Position numbers and translations under genes: made by a program. The notes under the pieces were generated by a model, which saw only the letters and a program-made list of their open reading frames with translations, was not told the origin of the DNA and did not search any database. From assembly GCA_024362935.1 (NCBI GenBank), contig JANCRA010000004.1, forward strand, positions 23,104,621-23,168,620: DNA of 64,000 nt, written 5' to 3'. Source of the stretch: Setophaga petechia (lineage: Eukaryota; Chordata; Aves; Passeriformes; Parulidae). This document shows positions 11,601 through 23,634 of this stretch, piece by piece (the stretch's first letter is position 1; every line of letters starts with the position of its first letter).

Positions 11601-14600
11601 GAGGGATAGCCACACTCTTCAGCACCGGGATACTCTCTTATTAAATGAAGAAACAGACAGATGAGGAAAACTTTGCAGTGCCTAACAAAAGTTAAAGGCC
11701 AAGAGTTTTATTTGAAGTCAAAATATAACTGTCCAGATCAGTTAAGGAAGTTAAAAAAGCAGCAGTAAGTTATTTCCTTCCTGTACTCCTTAGTCCCTCA
11801 ATATAAACTACAAATATGAGATATTTTTTACCCATCTGCTCTTTCAATTTTGACAATATACAAAAGACATATTATTACCACTTGAAAACAAAGTTCGACC
11901 CTGAGTGAAATCTGGAGTCATTTTAAAAGGCATTTTGTCCAAATGAATCCCCTGAATCTAGCAGGCTTTGGAAATGCTATATATTTATGTTTCGAGTCTA
12001 TCCCTGAAACACTCCTGTGCCACTTGGACTGTGCATGACCAACAGACTTTCCCTAAAAATTTATGAATATGGAAGTCCTTTATCTCACTGGACTTGTACT
12101 CTTTCACTACTAGTTATAGTCCTATAATTATACACCTTATTGTAATTATAGTTTTAAAATATTAATTTAAAACTCTAATCAGATTTGCTTTCCCTTATGT
12201 TTGTGTCTCTTTATTAGGAGTATGTTAGAAGGGATGATGTCTATATTTCAGTTTATATTCTTAAAAATAAATAATATATCCCTTCAGAATTTCATAAAAT
12301 ATCAGAGGATGTCTTAATTCATACTTCATCTGTTATTTGTGCTCTTGAGCTGAGAGCTCACAGGACGTACAATATTATCTCTCTGTAAACTATGTATCTG
12401 AGGCCATAAACATATGAGGTAAAAAGATGAGTTATTTTCCAAGTGTTCTGAAAAAAATACCTTCTTCCTTATGGTGTACTTACTAATAGTGTTTTCTGAC
12501 TATAAGTTTCTTTCCAATAAACCAACTATTCATTTGCATGTGCTTGACATTACTGTAAAGGTCATCAAATAGTAAACAGAAATGCATTGCCAGCTAACAC
12601 TTCTAAGCAAGTCTTTTAATATGCTTGTGTTGATACTGAAATTATTTCTCAGGAACCCTATTCTTCCTAACAAATAAATAGCATACTGATACTAGGAGTC
12701 CCTCTATTTTTCTTTTTGTTAGCTTTTTATCTCTTTTTCCTGAAACAATCCAAAACATTTATTCTTCACTCTTCATCTCCATTCTTCTTATCCCATCAGC
12801 TGTGACTGCTGTTCATGCTTAGCTTCAAGACTCCTTTTTTACTTTCAGGATTATGGTAATATTAATAAAATGTAAAGACATACTTCTAATCTTTTTTTGC
12901 ACAAAGTCAAGGCCTAGCAATATTGTCAAAAAGATAGGAAAAGACAGGAAAAACCCTTCTTGAATCAATCTTCCTACACTCTTAAGTGCTTCTAGAACAA
13001 AAAGTTATGAGTACTTGAGTGTATTCTTACATTGTAACATCTTCAGAAAATAGGCATATTATTTGGATTCCATCGATCAGAAATTTAATGTTGATTATTT
13101 ACCTCCTGAAAACCATGAAAAATTAAGGGAACAAATCGACAAGAAACATCCAAATCTGAGTTTATTCTCAAATAGATTGCTTTTCCTGGCTTACTCTTCC
13201 TACAGGTAAATTTTGTGTTTCTTTCAGGAGAAATTTTGAATAGTTCATTAGACATTTTACATATGTACTATGATCCATGTACAGAGAAATTAAGACAAAT
13301 GAACTCAATTAATTAATCTTCAGAGAAAATCTATTTCTTACTAGTAGAATTCAAACACAGTGAAAGCTGTTGTCAAACTACCATTCCCTTATGGACTGTT
13401 TTTTAATGGGAAATATTCAAAATTCTGTCCATCAGTCACTATTAATGCTTCTCACATATTCATCAAGCACTGTGTGGAAATATAAACAGAACTTATTTAT
13501 TGCATCTTCCAATAAACAGGTACTAGACTTTTATCCCAAGGAATCATGAAGGGTGTTTCATCTCCCACTGTAGAGCTAGCTACAGTCTTTAGTTGAAGAG
13601 AGTGCTGTTTTAATAGGAACTTAGCATTTCTTACAAAAAAAACTGATTGGTTGATCAGTCAACACAAATACATAATCTGGTTCTTAAATATACACACAGA
13701 CTATGAAATAGGTGTTATTAAGTGGGGAAAAAAACCTGCCTTAAATGAATGGAAATCCTAATTTTGTTTAAAATTTTGATATTGCCTCTGAATGTCTTTA
13801 ATATCACCTTGCTAGAAAAACAAAACCTATGTAAGAAAGGCTGAGTAATTTTTTCTTGATGTTTCTACTACTGCATTTGTTGATGTATCAGTAAATACTG
13901 AAAAAAAAGTTTGCTTATATATGCACTTTCCAGTTCAGAGACTTGGAAAAAAACCCAAAATCCTTTGTATTGATGACATTTTTGTTTTTAAGTATGAGGT
14001 ATCACTTGAGCACTTTTTTTTTCCTACTTTCTTCTTCCTTTTATTTCTCTTCCTTCATTCCTTCCTGTACTACAGACCTTCTAGGTTCTATTGCAGATAG
14101 TCACAGAATCTTTTTAAAGATGTTTTACAGCTTAAAGATTCTGATTCCTTTGTTCATTAGCAAGCTGCAATTTCCAGCTACTCGCCACTAAAATCACTTA
14201 ACTTTAAACTGAGTAGTAAGGGAAAATAAAGTTTTCTTTCTCTGCTTTTTGTTATAGCCGTGGTTATACTTTTGTTCTTGTACAAATATAACTTGAATGC
14301 TTTTTATTGCTTATCCTTAAATCCTTTGTGCCTGACCTGAGCTGAGGTGTTCAGCGGTTTAAAAAGTTCTTCACAAATGTACAGAAAAAATTAATTTAAA
14401 TTGAAGCCAAAAAGTTTACAAACATTTCTCTAACAGATATTGTTTGGCAAAATGTTATCTATAATGATGGACTTAATTAAATTTTTTGAGATTTTCTGTT
14501 GTGTAAACTATACAAAAAATGGAGTATTAATTTCTTCTAGGTAAATTAGAGCCTTAAATAAAGACTTGAGTCTTTAAAGAAGACTCCAGTAACTTTACCA

Positions 14601-15140
14601 AGTGTCTGCAAATAAAAATACTCCTGGAAGATCATCAAATCCTAAGAGTTCCACGATGAGTTTTATATGTTAAGGTGTATCAAGGTAAGTGAATGACTCT
14701 CTGAACTAACATGGCCTTTCAATTGGTCTTTTGTTTGAGATCACTATTTCAGTGCTCTAAGCTACAGTCTCATATTCTCAGTATATTACTTCCCTGCACT
14801 TCAGAGAAAGTGCTTTGGACATTTTGGGACATTTTCTTAAAATGTGTTTACTTGTAGTAGAATAAACCCATTAAAATTTCCTGTCTTTTCACAGAGATGA
14901 AAAAATCCTGGCAGTACAGGGAGAAATTCTCATTTTACCAGGAGTAAAGAACTCCTGGAAGCTGCTAAAAAGAGAAATGGTCTTAGATATTTTGCATATT
15001 TCATAAAGAAGTAGTCAGAAAGTGGTTGGAATATGTTCAAATGAGATAGTCAGCTGGAATGTTTTGAAATTTGAGGCAAAGTGAAGAAAAAATGTCCCCA
15101 CTTTGGCCTCTGATTAGAATAATTACTCATGCTGCAGATT
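8641..15140. other. AT-rich intergenic or intronic DNA
   Basis: About 6.5 kb without recognisable genes or repeat families. The longest frames (8915-9205, 10704-11009 and 13943-14191) show no domain and are rich in residues typical of AT-rich noncoding sequence. A short segment of higher GC at 11570-11640 could be a remnant of a mobile element but was not identified. Confidence 0.5.
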
Positions 15141-15199
15141 GCCACATCTCAGAAGAACCTTACAAGTGCTAGGGTAAGCCTATGCTTGAACTAAGGGTG

Positions 15200-15420
15200 G
15201 TTTATCTTTGCTTGTTTCATAGCTGGTAGATACTACTCAACCTGTTTTTAAATCCTTACAATGACAGGGTGTGAACACACTTAGATAATACTTTTCCATT
15301 CCGATAATAGTCCATTTAGAAGATGCTCCTTACAAGGCATAGTCCCTTAGCTTACTACTTTTTCCCTGTGTCAGTAGATTTAGATGATCAGTTGATCATC
15401 ATCCTCTTTTAAAAAAAATT
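15200..15420 (-). mobile_element. Possible ancient CR1/L3-like LINE remnant
   Basis: The plus strand shows a CAACCTGTTTTTAAATCC block followed by an AGATAATACTTTTCCATTCC block. Both resemble the reverse complement of the 3' region of old CR1-type LINEs (in sense: a poorly coding region encoding weak echoes of the ORF2 C-terminus). Divergence is high and no tail is clear, so the call rests on spacing and wording of a few blocks. It may be longer, reaching 15.6 kb. Confidence 0.33.
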
Positions 15421-18000
15421 ATGTAACTGAAGATAGTGACACTTCTTACACCATCTTTTTGCACGAGGTAATAACTCTGAATTTTCTCTTATTTTTTACA
15501 TACACTGTTATAAAACCACTCATATTTGTCTATCTTCTTTAGAGCATAACTCAGTATTAATCTGTATGGCCTATATTGTGTATAGTGCACCAGGTGATAA
15601 GCATCATGACTGTCAGCACAAGGACAATAACTGCCTCTTCCATCTTAGCACTTCTGTAATGAAAAATTGATTCCCAGTAGCCTGTCTTTAAACGTCATCT
15701 TGTTGTCAATCTACATTCAGCCTTTACCACAGTGGAAAAAATACCTACATTATTTCTGCAGTACTGCTTTATAAGCAGTTACTTTTCAAGTGAAATTTTT
15801 TTCTCCCTAAATCTAACGCATTATTCTTATCTCTTTTGAATTTTATTTCTATTATTTTACTTTATTTATCAAAATCAATTGATTTCACTTTTAGTTCTGT
15901 ACTATAAAGGACCTGCTGTCTCACAGTCCTGAATGTCATATGTAAACTTTCACTGATTTATACTTACTCAATCAATCATATCTTTAGCTTAAATAAAAAA
16001 TAATACTGAGGAAAGTACTAAATAAAATAAAGAAAAATTCTTACCCAATCATGTTTGAAACCAAGCAACAATATTCTGAGGTTTTAACCAGCTGTGACCT
16101 CTCTTAAAGTAGTAATATCTAAGCCATAATTGTTTAATTTGCTTACAAAAGATGTGTTGCATTCAAAAATTAAATAGAGACAGGCAACAGCATTTCTGCT
16201 GAGTATTCCTTATCCACAAAGCCAATACACAGAAGGAAAGGAAAATGAAATTGGTTTGACATTATTTGTTCTTCACAAATTATTGCTGACCATACCTTAT
16301 CACCTGATTATCCTCCAAGAACTTACAAATTGATCAATAATTTGTTTCAGTTCTTTGCAGTATTGAAGTCAGGCTAAACAGTTTACAGCTCCCTAGGTAT
16401 TGCTTCTGCCTGTTTTTTAATGATAGGCACTGCATTTGACCCTCCCTGCTCTTCTGAGGCCTCAACACCATCCACAGCTTTCTAGAGATACTTGGTAATG
16501 GTTCATAGATTGCTTCAGCTAGCCATTTAACATTCAGAGGCAAATTTCCCAAAACCCTGTGAACTGCAATATATATAACTTATTTAAACACTATTTAGTC
16601 CAAGCTTCTGTTATTCTTGTGTTTCCATACTCTTGAAATTAGTTGAGGTATGCATATGATTTCAGTTAACTTTTAGAAGACAAAAGATATGTTGTTCTTT
16701 TCAACAGTAACATTTATTTGTCCAACATACCAGCTGATAATTAGAGTTATATTTTCCCTTATCTTTTTTTAATACCTTTAATCTATTTGCAGCTTTTGAA
16801 ATAAAAATATCAGTTTGTTTCCATAAGCAGCAAATGACTGACAGGCATTTATAAGCACTTAAGTAGTGAAAACTGAGCCAGTGATAAGAACATAATTCAA
16901 AAGTTGCTCAACAGCAAAAAATATGTATACTATTAATATTAGGAAGTTTCTGTATAAATTTAAAATTTCATTTTAAACTGCTTATTTTTTAATTTTCTTG
17001 TTTCTATTCAACTTAAGTGAGTCTCTACTTCAGGCATCCCTTTTGTATGGAAATTAAATTGTACAAGAAAAAATTTTCAATTTCAATATTATACGATTTG
17101 TAACTAAAACACTTAATTTTTGGTTTTGAACAGGGTACGTTGTCTCATTAATAGGAAAAATGCTACTTACTTTTGTGTAACTAAATTGGTTGATAACATT
17201 TTGATACTATTAGGAAAATAATTTGCTTTCGTTTCCCATTTTAAGTGAGTGCCCCAATACTTAATACTAAAAATTCTGGATTTCATACTTTGAAGAAATA
17301 TTCGAGACATTGGCCTTTCATATCTATGAAGCAGAACCTGGCAACCTAGAAAAGATTTCTGAGCAAGGCTGTTTATAGTGCATTAAGAACAGCTCTACTG
17401 CACTACTTGTTATGAACAATGTTAGATATTTTTGCAAAATGTCAGAAAATGCTCACTATTTAATTAGGCACGGATAAACCTATCACACTCTCATGTAATC
17501 TCTCCCCAGAGAAGGAGGCCCCCTGAATTCTCTGGATCAGTCAAGAAAAGTAAGAGGAACAAAGTGGTGTAAGAGGTCCTCAGCTGGCCCAGTAAAGTCT
17601 GACAATATAATCCATTGAAGGATCTTGACATATGTTTCATATGTTGAACCAAGTCACTTTTATGAAGCCGGCATTAAGCACTGAAATATCTAAGAAAAAA
17701 AAATTTCCATAAAAATGACCACTTTTAGGCAAATCTTGATTTATTTTATAATCACTCATCCACTGTATCACCTTTCCACTTACATTATTGTATCACTTTT
17801 CCACTTGTGTTATTGCTTAGGTAGATTGTTTTATGCTGATTACTGCCTTAGAGAGACCTAAAATTACTTTGCATGAACATAAATACTGGCAAAGCATTAC
17901 TAGATGAGTCCATTTAATTTCTCACATTTACATCCACATATGTGAAAGCAATAATTTTCTTATGTCCAGAATTTTTTGATACAGATTGACAATCCTGGTT
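15421..18000. other. AT-rich intergenic or intronic DNA
   Basis: No gene, RNA or repeat family was recognised. The 72-codon reverse frame at 16334-16552 lacks any domain. Confidence 0.5.
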
Positions 18001-18004
18001 GCTA

Positions 18005-18850
18005 TTACCCAGCTACTACCAAAAATCACTGAATTTTTAGGGTTGGAAAGGACCTCTGGAGATCATCCAGTCCAACCCCCATGCCAAGGCAGGATCATCT
18101 GGAGGGAGTTACACAGGAATGTGTCCAGGTGGGTTTTGAATGTCTCCAGACAGGGAGAGTCCATGACCTTACCCAGCAGCCTGTGCCAGGCCTCTGCCAC
18201 CCTCCATGTAAAGAAATTCTTCCTCATGTTGAGGTGGAATTCCTTATGCTTTATTTTATGGCCATTATTCCTTGTCTTGTCACCACTGAAAAGAGTCTGG
18301 AACCATGCTCCTGACACCCACCTTTGAGATATTTCCGTGTATTGATGAGATCCCCTCTCAGTCTTCTCTACTCCAGACCAGACAGTTCCAGCTCCCAGAG
18401 TCTCTCCTCGTAAGAGGGAAGCTCCAGACCCCTGATCATCCTTGTGGCTCTCCACTGGACCCTCTCCAGTAGCTCCCTGTCTCCCTTGTGCTGAGGAGCC
18501 CAGAACTGGACACGGCACTCCAGATCCAGCCTGACCAGAGCTGGGTAGAGGCACAACTCCCTTGACCTTCTGGCCATGCTCTTTCTGATGCACCCCAGGA
18601 TGCCATTGTCCCTCCTGGCCACAGAGGCACTGGTGGCTCATGCATGGCTTGTGATCCACCAGGAGTCCCAGGTCCTTTTCCACTGAGCTGCTCTGTGGGA
18701 GGTCAGCCCCAGCCTGCGCTGGCACTTGGGGCTGTTCCTCCCCAGATACAGAACCCAGCACTTGTCCTTGCTGAACCTCATCAGGTTTCTCACTACCCAA
18801 CTCTACAGTCTTTCAAGGTCCCACTGAATAGCAGCACTACTTTCAGGTGA
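18005..18850 (-). mobile_element. CR1 LINE 3' part (ORF2 C-terminus)
   Basis: A 5'-truncated CR1 copy on the minus strand. Its 3' end is at about 18005, where the plus strand carries the familiar GGTTGGAAAGGACCTCTGGA / GATCATCCAGTCCAACCCCC blocks. Reverse translation gives ORF2 C-terminal signatures: SSSVEKDLGLLVDHK, then in another frame NGILGCIRKSMARRSREL, FWAPQHKGDRELLERVQ and SYEERLWELELS, and finally KHKEFHLNMRKNFFTWRV. A 245-codon open frame (18800-18063) passes through, but the family signatures alternate between frames, so at least two frameshifts have occurred. It lacks the endonuclease and the catalytic RT core. It is less decayed than the other CR1 pieces here. Confidence 0.9.
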
Positions 18851-19384
18851 TGTTACATCTAAAAACATTCTTGTAGTGCAGTTCTATGCTGTGAGATAAA
18901 ACAGATCTTAATGTACTTTCTCACAAGAGGTGGTCAGACCCTCACGGACTGTAGCTCTCGTGAAATTTTAGCAGAAATTTTTAGTATATACATTGACTTC
19001 TGACATCAAAAATTGTTTTCTTCTATTTTAGTTCTTTGCAGCCTTACATTTAAAACATCTATATCTTACAAGATATTTAAAACTCTTCTAAATGTATTTT
19101 CTGTCATTCTAACAAGGTAATGAAATTCTCTTAAATAAGTTTAGAGGAAGTTTACTTATATAAATTTTTCATATATATATGAATATTTTTTTCAGTCAGT
19201 TCTTTAAAAATAATATTTTAAGTAATATCTGTTATTATTTACTGTAATTATATAAATATCACAGAGCTGAAGAGTTTCAAGTTTTGAACTGTTATGCTTT
19301 GGTTTGGTCTAGAGAGTGACCTTTTTTAAAGGGGGCATAAATATTTTTAGGAAGGAACATTGTTCTCTTTTCTGAATTTCCTAA
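18851..19384. other. AT-rich interval
   Basis: No gene or repeat was recognised. It contains a short AT dinucleotide stretch around 19165-19182. Confidence 0.5.
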
Positions 19385-19389
19385 GAGTC

Positions 19390-20386
19390 TGTAGTGAGCT
19401 GACCCTGGCTGGATGCCAGGCATCCACCAAAGCCTTTATCACTCCTCTCTGCAGCTGTACAGGGGAGAGAAAATATAATGAAGGATTCATGAGTTAAGAT
19501 AAAGACCAGATGAGATCAGTCATCAAATGCTGTCATGGGCAAAAAAACCTAGACTTAAAGATACTAATTGAATTTGTTAATAAGAAAATCAGAGCAAGAT
19601 AATAAGTAAAAATAGACCTTCAAAACACCTGCCTCTCTTCCAGGTCTACCTCCTCTAACAGCACAGAGAGACAGGGAATATGGGTTATGGTCAGTTCATC
19701 ACATGTTTTTGCTCCCACTGCTCAGGGAGAGGAGCCCACCCCCTGCTCCATTGTAGGGCCTTTCCCATGGGACACAGTTCTCCATGACCTTCTCTAGTGT
19801 GAGTCCATCCCGTGGGCAATAGTGTTGCCCAGACTGCTGCAGAGGGCTACTCTTTCACAGGGTGCAGTCCTTCAAGGACAAGCTGCTGTGGTGAGGACTC
19901 CTCTCGCTGTATGCCTCTCATGGGGTCACAGCCTCCTTTCAGGCATCCCCCTGCTCAGAGCTGTGGGTCTCCTCCATGGCTGCAGGTGGATCTTTGCACC
20001 TCCATGGGCTGCAGGGGCACAGCTGCCCCCATGGGCTGCACTGCAGGGGAATCTCAGTTCCAGGACTCTCCTTCTCACTGACCTTGGTGTCTGCAGGGCT
20101 GTTTCTCTCACATATTCTTCCTCTTCTCTGGCCTCTTCTCTTCATCCTCTTCTCTGGCCTCAATTACAACTGTGCAGCATTTTGTTTTTCCTTCTTCTTA
20201 AATATGTTATCACAACAGCATTATCATAATTTCTAATTGGCCCAGCATTGACCAGTGGCACATCTGTCTGTGAGGCTGCCAGAGATTTGCTCTGGCAGAC
20301 ACAGAGGAAGCTTCTAGTGGCTTCTTAAAGAAGCCACCCCTGCAGCCCCTCCTGCTACCAAAGCTTGACTATACAAATCCCATATA
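19390..20386 (-). mobile_element. Solo LTR, ERVL-like (about 1 kb)
   Basis: A 997-bp LTR on the minus strand. On the plus strand it begins TGTAGTGAGCTGACCCTGG and ends CCCATATA (the last bases decayed from the expected ACA). It is bracketed by a perfect 5-bp duplication GAGTC (19385-19389 and 20387-20391), the size usual for class III (ERVL) elements. On the minus strand a TATA-like ATATTTAAG sits at 20205-20197. The body is a series of near-repeating GGGCTGCAGGGG/CCATGGGCTGC blocks typical of this bird LTR family. The canonical poly(A) signal region around 19580 is mutated. No internal gag or pol is present. The same family occurs in the opposite orientation at 22598-23760. Confidence 0.83.
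20197..20205 (-). promoter_or_regulatory. LTR TATA-like box
   Basis: ATATTTAAG on the minus strand in the ERVL-like LTR. The same box (TATATTTAAG) is at 22771-22780 in the second copy, in the equivalent position. Confidence 0.55.
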
Positions 20387-20391
20387 GAGTC

Positions 20392-21279
20392 AAGTATCTA
20401 GATGAAAGCCTTTAAAAAGCCTATCGAAAGTTTTCTCTAGAAAAGTTTTTGTGGATTTTTTTTTGTTGGTTAGTTGTCATTCTACTTACTACTGATTAAA
20501 ACTGAAACCAGATTGATTCAGTTCCCATATAAAGTACCACTCAAAAGTCACAGAGTCAGATGTACTGATTTCATTTACACACACTGTTTCCCTTCTTTTG
20601 GTCTTTTTCTTTCCAATATTTTAGCCACAGAAAACTCATAACTACCCCTCCTTAATTCCTTGCTTCCTGCCTTCCTGCCTGCCTGTTTCCTGCCTGCCTT
20701 CCTGTCTTCTTTCCTCTCCAAGTAGTTTTTAAAAAGAATGTAAGTCTACTTTGACTTTTTTTTTCTAAAATGCATTATAGTATGAGTATAGACTCAATAT
20801 ATCATATCATTACTCTCTTAAACCATAATTATCTTAAATAATTCCTGCTATTGCTTTGAGTTAATTAAAGGAAAAGCTGTGGTTTTGCAGGTTGCTTTAA
20901 TGCAACAGCAGCCCTAAAAGTAAACAAACCTAGAAAACTGAGCCAAGAAGGAAGTGGACAGTGTAGTACATATTTAACTGAGAACTCTTCATCAGAGCCC
21001 TTAGAATCTGGGGTTGCTCTTGGTGATTTCTGGACTCTATTTATTACTCCTGTGTAAGGAAGATTTTTGAGATAGCTACATCTAAAAAAGATAAAGCAAC
21101 TTTTATATAAGAAACAAAAAAAGCATAAAAAAAACAACCTGGGAATAAAAGAACCTGGGAATAAATAAGATTCCATTATTGACTTCAGAAATGTATGGTG
21201 TAGATGAGATTGTCTGGTAAACTTTAGTTCAGCACTGTAATATTCATTAAATCCCATAAAAATTAGTAAATGTAACATT
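20392..21279. other. AT-rich interval with a CT-rich repeat
   Basis: Apart from the CTTCCTGC-type repeat no element was recognised. The 158-codon minus-strand frame at 20865-21341 starts inside the neighbouring LTR and runs through AT-rich DNA; it is considered chance. Confidence 0.5.
20655..20722 (+). repeat. Imperfect (CTTCCTGC)n repeat
   Basis: A pyrimidine-rich run of CTTCCTGC and CTGC units with interruptions. Confidence 0.75.
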
Positions 21280-21285
21280 GTGTTG

Positions 21286-21960
21286 TGACACATGTGCCGG
21301 GTTAACTTCCAGCTAGCCCCTTCCCGGACCGTGCCTAGCACGGCTGGCCCCTGCCTGGACTGGCTGAGGGGGCAGCATAGCAGGGCCGCTACGAAGCTGT
21401 GAGGCAGCTAAAAACACTGGGCATATCTGCACTGAGGACCCAAACAAAGGATAGGGAGGGGTCTTCTGTGTGTTTTCTCACAGAGTTTAAATCCAGGAGA
21501 AGGGTCAAGGACAGAAAAAACCATCAAAAGCGTGCACTAACTTAAATACAGGGAGGGTACAAGGGAAGGTTACAAATTTTGTCCAATTGCCAGGAACCTG
21601 GAGAGGAGCATCATGCAGGGAATACAAAGTTCAAACCTATGAAACAGACTATTACATCACACTGCAACACAAACCAGTAGGGAATAACAGTGGAGAAGAA
21701 CAGTTTGAATGAACTAATTGGGCCTTAGGGGATACAAGACTGGCATGGAGGGTTCCAGAAGTAAATGTGGGGTTACAATGACAGACAGGGGACGAGGGCA
21801 GGGTTACAGTGATAGACATGGAAGGGCCTGGAGTAAAGGGCAGGTCTGTGGGGAGATGGACAAGGGAGGTGGGAGGATACAACTTGGGGCCAAACCATTT
21901 TGGCATGGGGATAACAGAGCAATCCATTAAAAATTTGCAAAAGAAAAGCACACCACCACA
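21286..21960 (-). mobile_element. Solo LTR, ERVK-like (675 bp)
   Basis: A complete solo LTR on the minus strand. On the plus strand it starts TGACACATGTGCC and ends CACCACCACA, so in sense it is TG...CA. The perfect 6-bp target duplication GTGTTG flanks it (21280-21285 and 21961-21966), indicating ERVK-like integration. On the minus strand a TATA-like TGTATTTAAG lies at 21550-21541 with a CCAAT-type element (CAATTGGAC) upstream. The U5 side at 21293-21420 is GC-rich and keeps several CpGs, suggesting a moderate age. The 99- and 96-codon minus-strand frames in the U3 part carry no retroviral domain. It sits between two ERVL-like LTR copies. Confidence 0.83.
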
Positions 21961-21966
21961 GTGTTG

Positions 21967-22597
21967 TGCACAAGTTTTCTGTAGGTATTTTAGAGCTACC
22001 CATGCTGTCTTCTTGGCAGGAACTAAGGTAGCAAGTCACAGGGACAGTTACGACCAAAGACACTCACCATCATATAGCTGCAGCATACATGCAAATCAGA
22101 AATGTTTCTGTGCCTTCTAAAAGTGCCTGTGGAAGAAAGTTATACAATTCTGTCAATCAGCTGGGGGAAAAATTCATTTGGGATAGTTAATTATATAGAA
22201 AAAATTGCATCTATTTAATTTGTCTTGTGAAAGAATAGTAAACAAATATTTTAAACAGGAAGAATTCAAATTATTACTACTCTATGGGAAATAACAGCTA
22301 GTTATCCTGCTTATAAAAGGACAATTTACATCAGGCATTTAAAAATATAATAAATATATAGAGAGCATCTAAATTATATATGAGATTCCAAATTTAAAAA
22401 TTCATACTGGAATACACTTGGGTAGAATCTTAGCCAACCCACTACTCCTGACTATGGTGCCTGCTCTGCTCTGTTCACAGGCATTTTTTCCTTAATGAAT
22501 TGTCAAAGCAAGCAACAGAAAAATCCAGAACTCAAGATAACGTTTAGAGTAAAATATATCCCATTCACAGACAGTCATTGTAGTTTTTATATTTTAC
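21967..22597. other. AT-rich interval
   Basis: No gene or repeat family was recognised between the two LTRs. Confidence 0.5.
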
Positions 22598-22770
22598 TGA
22601 GTTTGCTTGCTGGTTTTGGCAGCAGGAAAGGACTGCAAGAGATGCTTCTGTGAGAAGACACCAGCAGCTGCCCCCAGGCTACACAGAGCTACTGCCAGCC
22701 AGCACTAGGGCTGTCCCACTCTCGGCCAAAACTGAACCCCTCAGTGAGGTTTGTAGTCACTCTGTGATAA

Positions 22771-22780
22771 TATATTTAAG
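22771..22780 (+). promoter_or_regulatory. LTR TATA-like box
   Basis: TATATTTAAG in the ERVL-like LTR, matching in position the reverse-strand box at 20197-20205 of the other copy. Confidence 0.55.
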
Positions 22781-23489
22781 AAAGTATAAAAAATCAGCTG
22801 TGAAACAGCAGTTGGGAGAAAAGAGTGAAAATATGTCAGAGAAATGGCCCTCTAGAAGCAAAGGTCCATGGAAAAGGAGGGGAAGGAGGTGCTCTAGGCA
22901 CCACAGTAGAAATTCTTCTGGAGTACATGGAAGTACCTGCTACAGCAAGGTATGTCCTGAAGAAAACTGGAGCTCGGGGGAGCCCACGCAGGGACAGGTG
23001 CCTGGCTGAGCTGCAGCCCATGGAGGGGAGCACCTCTTGATTCAGGGATACTGTGAGGAGTAATGATGTTATGGGGGATTGATATGGAAGAGTGTGTTCC
23101 TGAAGACTGCACCCTATGAAAAAAATCCATGCTGAAGCAGTTCTTGAAGAACTGTAGTTCCCAGAAAAGACACACATAGGAAAAGTTTACGAAGAGCTTT
23201 CTCCCCTGGGAGGGGCTTGGGCTCAAGCAGAGAAAGAGAGTCAGAAGGAAAAAAAGACAGAGATGAAGGGCTATGAACGGATACCAACCCCAGTTTCCCA
23301 ACCTTCTGGGACACTCCAGTAGGGAGCGAAAGGTGGAAGAGTTAGAAGTGAAACTGAGCCTGTGAGAAGGGAGGAGTTGGGGAAAGATGTTTTTATTTCT
23401 GTTCTTATTTCTCACCTTCCTCCTCTACTACAGTAAATTTATGATAAATTAAATTCATTTCCTCTAGCCAAAGCTGTTTTACTCATGAC

Positions 23490-23634
23490 CCTGAGATTAG
23501 CTCAGTTGGTTAGCACATGGTGCTAACATCACTAAGGTTGCTAGTTCAATCACCATATGGGCCATTCACTTATGATTTGGTCTTGGTTATCCTTGTGGGT
23601 CTTTTCCAACTTAGAATATTCTGTGATTCTGTGT
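23490..23634 (+). mobile_element. tRNA-Ile-derived SINE with CR1-like tail (TguSINE1 type)
   Basis: A composite retroposon of about 145 bp. The head matches a tRNA-Ile gene: an A box in TTAGCTCAGTTGG (23497-23509), a GGTGCTAA anticodon-arm segment, and a decayed B box AGTTCAATC (about 23543-23551; the tRNA form is GGTTCGATC), followed by a GGGCCA acceptor-like end. The tail (about 23600-23634) carries a TTTTCCAAC block and ends in ATTCTGTGATTCTGTG, like CR1. This layout is that of TguSINE1, described from passerines and thought to be mobilised by CR1 enzymes. The B-box and anticodon changes mean it is not a working tRNA gene. It lies inside an ERVL-like LTR and is therefore younger than that LTR. 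Confidence 0.87.

Noticed and set aside
18063..18800. 245-codon open frame, minus strand
   Set aside because: It overlaps a CR1 3' end. CR1 family signatures appear alternately in this and other frames, so it is a frameshifted LINE remnant and not a host gene.
20640..20725. Possible CRISPR-like array because of recurring CTGCC blocks
   Set aside because: The units are a contiguous simple repeat without unique spacers, and the genome is a bird's.
20865..21341. 158-codon open frame, minus strand
   Set aside because: It starts inside an ERVK-like LTR and continues through AT-rich DNA with Phe/Leu/Ser-rich low-complexity content; no domain.
21288..21671. Alternative LTR border with ACACA as a 5-bp duplication (21288-21292 and 21667-21671)
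   Set aside because: The GTGTTG 6-bp duplication at 21280/21961 gives proper TG...CA termini and includes the U3 with its CCAAT-like and TATA elements; the ACACA match is low-complexity chance.
22650..23415. 113-173-codon frames in the plus-strand ERVL-like LTR
   Set aside because: The whole interval is LTR sequence shared in layout with the 19390-20386 copy; LTRs of this family do not encode proteins.
23490..23565. Functional tRNA-Ile gene
   Set aside because: The B box and anticodon arm are mutated, and the sequence runs directly into a CR1-like tail, which identifies a SINE.
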